The translations under genes were made by a program, and so were the position numbers. The notes under the pieces are model-generated. The model ran no database searches. It worked only from the letters and a program-made list of their open reading frames with translations, and was not told the DNA's origin. Below, piece by piece: positions 1-5,700 of a stretch of 7,266 nucleotides of DNA (positions are counted from its first letter, which is position 1; the number at the start of each line of letters is the position of its first letter). The stretch spans positions 1 through 7,266 of the forward strand of contig DKGH01000163.1 of the NCBI GenBank assembly GCA_002453165.1, given 5' to 3'. This DNA is from Verrucomicrobia bacterium UBA6775 (GTDB lineage: Bacteria; Verrucomicrobiota; Verrucomicrobiia; Limisphaerales; UBA1096).

Positions 1-105
1 GGCACGGTGTCCTGTTTTGTCGCCGGCTGGCTCGCCAGCCTGTTCATCCCAACCCCGACAAAAGACCTCACCGGATTGACCTGGGCCAAGCGGTCGAAAC
101 AATAG
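1..105 (+). CDS. C-terminal end of a probable sodium:solute symporter (SSS family), partial
   Basis: The frame is open from the first base to a TAG at 103-105. It gives a 34-residue tail that starts with a hydrophobic stretch (CFVAGWLASLFIP) and ends PTPTKDLTGLTWAKRSKQ. A final membrane helix followed by a 'SLF.P.P....L.GLTW' tail is what I recognise from the C-terminus of SSS-family transporters in Verrucomicrobiota and Planctomycetota, which import sugars or other solutes with sodium across the inner membrane. The 5' end lies outside the window. The assignment rests on this short tail only, so the substrate cannot be named. It lies upstream of the dehydrogenase gene on the same strand, separated by 145 bp. 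Confidence 0.6.
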   Translation, partial: GTVSCFVAGWLASLFIPTPTKDLTGLTWAKRSKQ

Positions 106-112
106 TATTGCT

Positions 113-126
113 AGGACTGCCGTCCT
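113..126 (+). terminator. Small hairpin after the symporter gene, weak terminator candidate
   Basis: AGGAC and GTCCT form a perfect 5-bp stem around the loop TGCC, 8 bases after the symporter stop. No T-tract follows, so intrinsic termination is doubtful. A second dyad, CACCGATTCGGTG, lies at 172-184 in the same gap. Confidence 0.2.
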
Positions 127-194
127 CACCTGGGCTGGACCAAGCAGCATGGTGTTTTTCAAACTTGGCTTCACCGATTCGGTGGGTTAGTCAG

Positions 195-224
195 TTGGCG
201 ACCTCGGAGGCGCGGTTTTATCTA
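195..224 (+). promoter_or_regulatory. Weak sigma-70-like promoter candidate for the dehydrogenase gene
   Basis: TTGGCG (195-200) and TATCTA (219-224) are separated by 18 bases and lie in an A/T-richer patch ahead of the ATG at 251. Both boxes match the consensus only partly (4/6 and 3/6). No Shine-Dalgarno sequence precedes the ATG; GGAGG at 206-210 is too far away. Confidence 0.2.
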
Positions 225-250
225 AATCCACGCCCCGGTTTCCAACGACA

Positions 251-2824
251 ATGATTTACCGTAACACACTCGCAGTGTTTGCCGCCCTATGCATGGCAAC
301 GACCTCCGCCCTTGGCCAAGCCGGGGATCGCAAGGACAAGGGTGGTACTGTCCAAAAAAACCTTTTCCCCCACCTGAAGCCCCCGCCCGCACCGGTGCTT
401 TCGCCGGAGAAGGCGATCAAATCGTTCACGCTGCCGGAGGGATTTGATGTGCAGATCGTCGCCGCCGAGCCTCTGGTTGATACGCCGGTGGCGATGGAGA
501 TCGGCCCGGACGGACGGATGTGGGTGGTCGAGATGCGCGGCTACATGCGCGACCCCGACGCCACGGGCGAGCACGAGAAGATCGGCCGCATCAAGGTCCT
601 CGAAGACACCAACGGGGACGGGCGCATGGATAAGATGACGGTCTTCAAGGACGGCCTTTTCCTACCGCGCGCGATCGCACTGGTTCGCGGTGGCGTGCTG
701 GTTGCGGAGCCGCCGAGGCTGCTGTTTTTTGAGGACACCAACGGCGACGACAAGGCGGACAAACACACCGTGGTGGCCACCGACTATGCCATTGCTTGCG
801 ATCCCGCTCGTGGTTTAAGCGCCAACCCTGAACATGCCGCCAACGGCCTAATGTGGGGCCTGGACAACTGGATTTATAGTGCCAACCATACGGTGCGATT
901 CCGCAACACCAATGGCGAATGGCAGCGTGAACAAACAATCAAACGCGGCCAGTGGGGCATCTCAATGGATAATTTGGGGAGATTATTTTATAACAGCAAT
1001 AGCGATATGCTTCGGGGAGATTTAATTGCATCTGAATACTTGGATAGAAACCCATTTTCCAGACAAAGAGGAGGTGTAGCTGTAAGGGTTGCTAAAACTC
1101 AAGAAACTTGGCCAGGCAGAATAAATTTAGGAGTAAATCGTGCCTACAGAAAAGGCACTTTGAGGTCAGATGGCCCACTTGAAGGTAGATTATCAAGATA
1201 TACTGCCGCCTGTGGGCCAGTAATTTACAGAGGTAATAATTTTCCAAAAAATTATTTAGGAAATTCTTTTGTGTGCGAGCCTAGCGGTAATTTTATACGC
1301 CGAAACCAACACATTGAAATCAACGGCAATTTAGCAGTAGAAAATGCAGAAAGCGGAACTGAATGGTTGACTAGCACCGATGAACGTTTTCGCCCCGTTA
1401 ACCTATACAATGGGCCAAGCGGCGGCCTGTACATCGTCGACATGTATCGCGGCCTCGTGCAGCACCGGATTTACCTGACCAGCTATCTACGAGCCCAGGC
1501 CGAGAGTCGCGGACTGGAGAAGGACATCGACAAAGGCCGAATTTATCGCGTGGTTTACAAGGGCGCCAGCAAGTCGCTGCAGAACTTGGCCAAGGCCAGC
1601 GGCAAACAACTCGTTGCCGCGCTGAGCAGTGAAAACGGCTGGACCCGCGACACCGCCCAGCGGCTGCTCGTCGAGAGCTCGGAAGACGTGAACGCGGACT
1701 TGGCCAAGCTCGCCACCGACGGCAACCACGCGCTTGGCCGGGTGCACGCACTCTGGACGCTCGAGGGCCGCGCGGCCATCAGCCCGGCAGTCGTGCTCGA
1801 TGCACTGAGCGACCGCGACCGCGGTGTCCGCATGGCGGCCGCCCGCCTCGCCGAGCCATGGCTCAAGCTGCCCGGCAGCGACGCCATCATTGATCAACTC
1901 GTGCTCAATACCGGCGCGGACGACATCACCGAGCTTCGCCAAATGGTACTCTCCCTCGGGGCCCACGGAAACATCCTCACCCACATGGGCATTCGCAGCG
2001 CACTCTACAATCACGCCGACAAACCATACATCATGGACGCCGCACTCTCCGGCTTGGCCGGCGAGGAACTCGAATTCCTCGAGCTGTTGCTCGCCGAACG
2101 ACGCTGGCGCACCGCCGATCATCGTGCCGACGTCATCGAGGCACTTTCGGACAGTATTTTCCGCGAAGGCCGCCCGTCGCGGGTCGGCAAGCTGATCTAC
2201 TCCACCTACGGCCGCCGCATTCAGGACTGGCAACGACTGGCCATCCTGCGGGGTGTCGCGCGAAACAAATCCAAGGGCAAGCCAGTTTACTTTGACAAGA
2301 AACCGAAGATGCTCACCGTGCTCCAGAAATCCAAGAACGCGGAGGAAGCCAAGCTCGCCATGTCCATCGACAAATTGTTCCTTTGGAACGGCAAGCCGGG
2401 CGTCAAGCCGCTCCCACCACTGCGCCCGTTGACGGATGCGGAGCAGGCGCAGTTCACGCAGGGCAAACAACTTTACACTTTCACCTGCGCCACCTGCCAT
2501 CAGGGGCACGGACGCGGCCAGGCCGGTGTGGCCCCGCCGTTGGTGGACTCCGACTGGGTGCTCAAGAGTGATGATCGTCTCGTGCGGATCGTGTTGCAGG
2601 GCGTCGCCGGGCCGATCACCGTGAACGGCCAAAAACATGATCTCGAGATGCCCGCCCTCCTTGGCTTCAACGACGACCAAGTCGCCTCGATCCTGACTTA
2701 CATCCGGCGAGAGTGGGATCACCGTGGCGAACCGGTCAATGCCTCGACCGTCAAGGCCATCCGCGCCGCGACAGCCGACCGGGTCGATCCCTGGACAGAG
2801 CCGGAACTGCTCAAACTGAAATAG
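251..2824 (+). CDS. PVC-type secreted dehydrogenase / HEAT / cytochrome c fusion protein
   Basis: This 857-residue protein has a signal peptide (residues 1-24, ending SALGQA). Residues about 55-440 match the PVC 'membrane-bound dehydrogenase' domain (TIGR02604/DUF7133-like beta-propeller). Visible motifs are WVVEMRGY, two DTNGD loops at 119-127 and 162-170 that resemble calcium sites, AANGLMWGLDNWIYSANHT, TAACGPVIYRG and STDERFRPVNLYNGP. Helical HEAT-like repeats fill about 445-720. A class I cytochrome c domain follows at about 733-820, with heme motif CATCH at 746-750 and a likely Met ligand at M800 in EMPAL. Family members are thought to oxidise sugars or related compounds in the periplasm and pass electrons to the heme; the substrate is unknown. 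The length fits the family. Residues about 237-378 are encoded by an anomalously A/T-rich block (separate entry). mpl follows directly and is probably co-transcribed. Confidence 0.93.
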   Translation: MIYRNTLAVFAALCMATTSALGQAGDRKDKGGTVQKNLFPHLKPPPAPVLSPEKAIKSFTLPEGFDVQIVAAEPLVDTPVAMEIGPDGRMWVVEMRGYMRDPDATGEHEKIGRIKVLEDTNGDGRMDKMTVFKDGLFLPRAIALVRGGVLVAEPPRLLFFEDTNGDDKADKHTVVATDYAIACDPARGLSANPEHAANGLMWGLDNWIYSANHTVRFRNTNGEWQREQTIKRGQWGISMDNLGRLFYNSNSDMLRGDLIASEYLDRNPFSRQRGGVAVRVAKTQETWPGRINLGVNRAYRKGTLRSDGPLEGRLSRYTAACGPVIYRGNNFPKNYLGNSFVCEPSGNFIRRNQHIEINGNLAVENAESGTEWLTSTDERFRPVNLYNGPSGGLYIVDMYRGLVQHRIYLTSYLRAQAESRGLEKDIDKGRIYRVVYKGASKSLQNLAKASGKQLVAALSSENGWTRDTAQRLLVESSEDVNADLAKLATDGNHALGRVHALWTLEGRAAISPAVVLDALSDRDRGVRMAAARLAEPWLKLPGSDAIIDQLVLNTGADDITELRQMVLSLGAHGNILTHMGIRSALYNHADKPYIMDAALSGLAGEELEFLELLLAERRWRTADHRADVIEALSDSIFREGRPSRVGKLIYSTYGRRIQDWQRLAILRGVARNKSKGKPVYFDKKPKMLTVLQKSKNAEEAKLAMSIDKLFLWNGKPGVKPLPPLRPLTDAEQAQFTQGKQLYTFTCATCHQGHGRGQAGVAPPLVDSDWVLKSDDRLVRIVLQGVAGPITVNGQKHDLEMPALLGFNDDQVASILTYIRREWDHRGEPVNASTVKAIRAATADRVDPWTEPELLKLK
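311..320. repeat. Dispersed palindrome CTTGGCCAAG, copy 1
   Basis: An exact 10-bp palindrome followed by CCGGG. Here it is read as CTT GGC CAA GCC and encodes LGQA (residues 21-24), the end of the dehydrogenase signal peptide. Confidence 0.8.
961..1385. other. A/T-rich, codon-atypical block inside the dehydrogenase gene
   Basis: A hand count of 961-1380 gives 167 G+C of 420 (about 40%). Sample lines elsewhere in the same gene (541-600 and 1621-1680) give about 67%. The drop is fairly abrupt at about 960 and reverses at about 1385. Arginine switches to AGA (nine cases) and leucine to TTA (six cases), both rare in the flanks. The reading frame is unbroken and conserved family motifs (RLFYNSNSDMLRGDL, TAACGPVIYRG, FVCEPSGN, TEWLTSTDERFRPVNLYNGP) run through it. 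This pattern fits replacement by a homologous segment from a low-GC relative, or a chimeric assembly join. Confidence 0.85.
1585..1594. repeat. Dispersed palindrome CTTGGCCAAG, copy 2
   Basis: An exact copy in the HEAT part of the dehydrogenase gene, read as TTG GCC AAG (LAK, within QNLAKASG). The frame differs from copy 1. Confidence 0.75.
1699..1708. repeat. Dispersed palindrome CTTGGCCAAG, copy 3
   Basis: An exact copy 114 bp after copy 2, again read as TTG GCC AAG (LAK, within ADLAKLATD). Confidence 0.75.
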
Positions 2825-2829
2825 GGTCA

Positions 2830-4218
2830 ATTATCGACGACGCGCGCTCCATTCACTTCGTCGGCATCTGCGGCACAGCGATGGCCTCGGTGGCGGCGGC
2901 GCTTAAGGAACGTGGGTTTGCCATCACTGGCTCGGATCAGGGCATTTACCCGCCGATGTCGACGTTCCTCGAGGAGCGCGGCATCGAGGCGCGGCCGTTC
3001 GACGAGGCCAACCTCGCGTACAAGCCGGATCTTGTCGTGATTGGCAACGCCATCTCGCGCGGCAACCCGGAGGCCGAGTACGCGCTCGAGCACAAGCTGG
3101 CGTACTGTGCCCTGCCGGAACTGCTCAAACACCAGTTCCTGCGCGGCAAACACTCACTCGTGGTTTGCGGCACGCACGGCAAGACCACCACCGCCTCCCT
3201 GCTCGCCTGGTTGCTCGAGCACAATGGACTCAACCCCAGTTTTCTCATCGGCGGCATCCCGAACAACCTTGGCCAGGGCGCGCGGTTCACCGACAGCGAA
3301 TGGTGTGTGCTCGAGGGCGACGAGTACGACACCGCGTTTTTCGACAAGCGCAGCAAGTTCGTCCACTACCTGCCCGAGGCGGTGGTCATCAACAACCTCG
3401 AGTTCGACCACGCTGACATCTTCGGCAGCCTCGCCGAAATCCAGACCTCGTTCCAGCGCCTCATCAACATCATCCCGCGTAACGGGCTGCTGTTGGCCAA
3501 CGGCGACGAACCGAACCTGCTGCCGCTCACCGGGGTCGACCACTGCCCGGTCCGGCACTTTGGGCTGGGCAACGACTGCGACGCACAGGCCGATCAACTC
3601 TTGTTCAGCGAGAGCGGCTCGACCTTTCGACTTGGCAGCGCCGAGTTTCGTATCCCGATGATCGGCGAGTTGAACGTCCGCAACGCCCTCGCCGCACTGC
3701 TAATGGCGCGCTACGCCGGGTTGGGCGACGAGCAGATTCAGGCCGGCTTCGACACGTTCGAAGGCATTCGGCGTCGGATGGAAATTCGCGGCGAAGTCAA
3801 CGGCGTCACCGTCATCGACGACTTCGCCCATCACCCCACCGCCATCCGCGAGACCCTCAAGGCGCTTGGCCGCCGATTCCCCGAGCGGCGGGTCTGGGCC
3901 ATCTTCGAGCCGCGCAGCAACACCACGCGCCGTAACCACTTTCAAATCGAGCTGGCCGAGGCATTGCGCTTGGCCAAGCGCGTGGTCGTGGCCGAGGTCG
4001 CCCGGCTCGAGCAGGTGCCGCCCGAGGAACGTCTCAATCCCGCCCAGCTCATGGCGGATATTCGCGCCGCTGGCGTCGAGGCGGATTACCTCCCAACAGC
4101 CGACGAGATCGTCGCCCACGTGGTGCCGCAGGCCCAACCCGGCGACATCCTCTGTGTCCTGAGCAATGGCGGATTCGACAACATCCACCAAAAACTCATC
4201 GACGCGCTCGAGGCCTGA
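2830..4218 (+). CDS. mpl: UDP-N-acetylmuramate:L-alanyl-gamma-D-glutamyl-meso-diaminopimelate ligase
   Basis: Mpl is a cytoplasmic ATP-dependent ligase that joins recycled murein tripeptide (L-Ala-gamma-D-Glu-meso-DAP) to UDP-MurNAc. Counting from position 2830 (462 residues), it shows HFVGICGTAM near the N-terminus, YPPMS, the P-loop GTHGKTTT at 114-121, EYDTAFFDKRSKF, NNLEFDHADIF at 188-198, DDFAHHPTA at 330-338, EPRSNT at 360-365 and SNGGFDNIHQKL near the end. YPPMS, IGNAISRGNP and FFDKRSKF distinguish Mpl from MurC. The length matches E. coli Mpl (about 457). The start is uncertain: alignment to the family puts it within about 12 codons of HFVGICGT, where only ATA 2821, ATT 2830 and ATC 2833 occur. 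The nearest GTG upstream (2713) would add 39 unrelated residues inside the dehydrogenase gene, and ATG 2881 would remove the GICGT loop. Probably translated with the upstream gene. Confidence 0.93.
   Translation: MIDDARSIHFVGICGTAMASVAAALKERGFAITGSDQGIYPPMSTFLEERGIEARPFDEANLAYKPDLVVIGNAISRGNPEAEYALEHKLAYCALPELLKHQFLRGKHSLVVCGTHGKTTTASLLAWLLEHNGLNPSFLIGGIPNNLGQGARFTDSEWCVLEGDEYDTAFFDKRSKFVHYLPEAVVINNLEFDHADIFGSLAEIQTSFQRLINIIPRNGLLLANGDEPNLLPLTGVDHCPVRHFGLGNDCDAQADQLLFSESGSTFRLGSAEFRIPMIGELNVRNALAALLMARYAGLGDEQIQAGFDTFEGIRRRMEIRGEVNGVTVIDDFAHHPTAIRETLKALGRRFPERRVWAIFEPRSNTTRRNHFQIELAEALRLAKRVVVAEVARLEQVPPEERLNPAQLMADIRAAGVEADYLPTADEIVAHVVPQAQPGDILCVLSNGGFDNIHQKLIDALEA
3492..3501. repeat. Variant palindrome GTTGGCCAAC sharing the TTGGCCAA core
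   Basis: This carries the 8-bp core TTGGCCAA (3493-3500) with G/C instead of C/G at the outer pair. It lies in mpl and encodes part of LLANGD. It may be chance or a decayed copy of the dispersed palindrome. Confidence 0.4.
3966..3981. repeat. Dispersed palindrome, longest copy (16 bp), copy 4
   Basis: GCGCTTGGCCAAGCGC is a perfect 16-bp palindrome with the CTTGGCCAAG core at 3969-3978. It lies in mpl and is read as CGC TTG GCC AAG CGC (RLAKR). Confidence 0.8.
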
Positions 4219-4221
4219 GCA

Positions 4222-4231
4222 CTTGGCCAAG
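4222..4231. repeat. Dispersed palindrome CTTGGCCAAG, copy 5 (intergenic)
   Basis: An exact copy beginning 3 bases after the mpl stop and followed by CGGAG. A direct repeat of AGCCTCA and a short T-run (TTTTT near 4255) come next, so this may be the remains of an mpl terminator. The palindrome alone has no loop to fold well. Confidence 0.7.
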
Positions 4232-4297
4232 CGGAGCCTCAAATCAGCCTCATTTTTGCTGTCTTTTCCCACTTGACTATCCGGTCGACCTAGGCAC

Positions 4298-4318
4298 TTT
4301 TCTCGAAAACTGAGTTTT
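4298..4318. promoter_or_regulatory. Overlapping A/T-rich dyads upstream of the DUF1501 gene
   Basis: TTTTC-TC-GAAAA (4298-4309) and AAAACT-G-AGTTTT (4306-4318) are two perfect short inverted repeats sharing the AAAA. They lie 39-59 bp ahead of the DUF1501 start, a position where an operator could sit. TTGACT at 4273-4278 resembles a -35 box but has no convincing -10 partner. Function is inferred from position only. Confidence 0.25.
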
Positions 4319-4344
4319 ACGGTTCCCCCGATGGCCGTGTCACG

Positions 4345-4351
4345 AAAGGAG
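4345..4351 (+). promoter_or_regulatory. Shine-Dalgarno site of the DUF1501 gene
   Basis: AAAGGAG sits 5 bases before the ATG at 4357. It is the only strong ribosome binding site in the window and fixes this start, which also places the twin-arginine motif near the N-terminus as expected. Confidence 0.75.
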
Positions 4352-4356
4352 CAAAT

Positions 4357-5700
4357 ATGCTGAAGATCAATGCAGGGAACGGCAGCGGCGATTTCTGTGA
4401 CGGGATCGCCCGACGAGACTTCATCCGCATAGGTGCCATGGGCATCGGCGGATTAACCATGGCCAACCTCCTCGAGGCCGAGGCCCAGGCCGGCGTCGGC
4501 TCATCGCACAAGGCGGTCATCAACATTTTCCTGCCCGGCGGCCCGCCGCATCAGGACATGTTCGACCTGAAGATGGATGCCCCGCGCGAAATCCGCGGCG
4601 AATTCAAGCCCATCTCCACCAACGTCCCCGGCCTACAGATATGCGAGGAATTCCCGCTCATGGCTAGGATGATGGACAAGTTCACGGTCATCCGCTCCAT
4701 CGTCGGGGCCACCGGCGGCCACGATGCCGAGCAGTGCATGACCGGCCGCTCCAACCGCAACCAGCCCCCCGGCGGCTGGCCCAGCATCGGCTCCATTTTG
4801 TCCAAGCTTAATGGCCCGGTAAAACCGGACATGCCGCCGTTCATCGGACTCTCCCCCAAGACCGGCCACATACAGTGGAGCGACCCCGGCAAGGCCGGCT
4901 TCCTCGGCCCGGCCCACGCGGCGTTCCGACCATCCGCCGAGGGCAAGGAGGACATGACGCTCAACGGCATCACCCTCGAGCGGTTGAGTGACCGCAAAAA
5001 ACTGCTGCAAAGTTTCGATCAGCTCCGTCGCGACGTCGATAACTCCGGCCTCATCGAGGGTATGGACGCCTACAACCAACAGGCGTTCGGCATGCTCACC
5101 TCCGGCAAACTCGCCGACGCGCTCGACCTCGAGAAGGAGGACGTCAAACTGCGCGACCGCTATGGCCGCGGCACCGCCAAGCTGCAGGCCGACGGTGCGC
5201 CCAAGCTGCTCGATCACTTTCTCCTCGCCCGCCGCCTCGTCGAGGTCGGCGTTCGCTGCGTGTCGCTTTCGTTCAGTCGCTGGGACTGGCACGGCGGCAA
5301 CTTCCGCCGCGCCCGGCAGGATTTTCCGATGCTCGATCAGGGGCTCACGGCGCTCATCGAGGATCTCCACCAGCGGGGTCTCGACAAGGACGTCGTCGTG
5401 GTTTGCTGGGGCGAATTTGGCCGCACACCAACCATCAACAAGGATGCCGGCCGCGACCACTGGCCGCGAGTCTCCTGCGGCTTGCTCGCCTGCGGCGGAC
5501 TCAAGCATGGGCAAGTCATCGGTGCGACCGACCGCCTCGGCGGAGAGGCCAGTGAACGGCCGGTCACCTTTGGCGAGGTGCACGCCACGCTGTACCACGC
5601 GCTTGGGATTGATCCGAACACCACCACGGTCAACGACCTCAACGGCCGGCCGCATTACCTCGTCGAGAACAACTCGCAACCGCTGCATGAAGTGGTTTAA
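4357..5700 (+). CDS. DUF1501 family protein with Tat signal
   Basis: This 447-residue protein belongs to DUF1501, a family with an alkaline phosphatase/sulfatase-like fold that is abundant in Planctomycetota and Verrucomicrobiota. The N-terminus has a twin-arginine export motif, RRDFIRIG (R19-R20), followed by a short hydrophobic run (GAMGIGGLTMANLL), so export in folded form is expected. Conserved family segments are INIFLPGGPPHQDMFD, GGHDAEQCMTG (120-130), WDWHGGN (309-315, usually WDtHgnN), CWGEFGRTP (350-358) and AGRDHWPR (364-371). The His and Asp residues in these are candidate metal ligands. No reaction has been established for the family. Members are usually encoded beside DUF1549/DUF1553 cytochrome-type proteins; here the nearest heme protein is the PVC dehydrogenase, with mpl between them. 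The length is typical and the protein appears complete. Confidence 0.92.
   Translation: MLKINAGNGSGDFCDGIARRDFIRIGAMGIGGLTMANLLEAEAQAGVGSSHKAVINIFLPGGPPHQDMFDLKMDAPREIRGEFKPISTNVPGLQICEEFPLMARMMDKFTVIRSIVGATGGHDAEQCMTGRSNRNQPPGGWPSIGSILSKLNGPVKPDMPPFIGLSPKTGHIQWSDPGKAGFLGPAHAAFRPSAEGKEDMTLNGITLERLSDRKKLLQSFDQLRRDVDNSGLIEGMDAYNQQAFGMLTSGKLADALDLEKEDVKLRDRYGRGTAKLQADGAPKLLDHFLLARRLVEVGVRCVSLSFSRWDWHGGNFRRARQDFPMLDQGLTALIEDLHQRGLDKDVVVVCWGEFGRTPTINKDAGRDHWPRVSCGLLACGGLKHGQVIGATDRLGGEASERPVTFGEVHATLYHALGIDPNTTTVNDLNGRPHYLVENNSQPLHEVV

Noticed and set aside
25..40. GGCTGG-CTCG-CCAGCC perfect hairpin near the window start
   Set aside because: It lies within codons of the symporter tail, 60 bp before its stop, with no T-tract, so it is not a plausible terminator.
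1487..2830. A 447-codon open frame on the minus strand opposite the dehydrogenase gene
   Set aside because: It is antisense to a clearly conserved domain series and has no recognisable motifs. Long antisense frames are common in GC-rich DNA.
2830..4218. Annotation of the Mur ligase as MurC
   Set aside because: YPPMS, IGNAISRGNP and DEYDTAFFDKRSKF are Mpl-type rather than MurC-type sequences.
4988..5686. Upstream extension of the pentapeptide gene into the DUF1501 region
   Set aside because: The translation here is Ser/Arg/Thr-rich out-of-frame sequence of the DUF1501 gene. A signal peptide appears only after the ATG at 5687.
4633..5688. A 351-codon open frame on the minus strand opposite the DUF1501 gene
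   Set aside because: It is a shadow of the conserved DUF1501 frame, with low-complexity translation and no domain.
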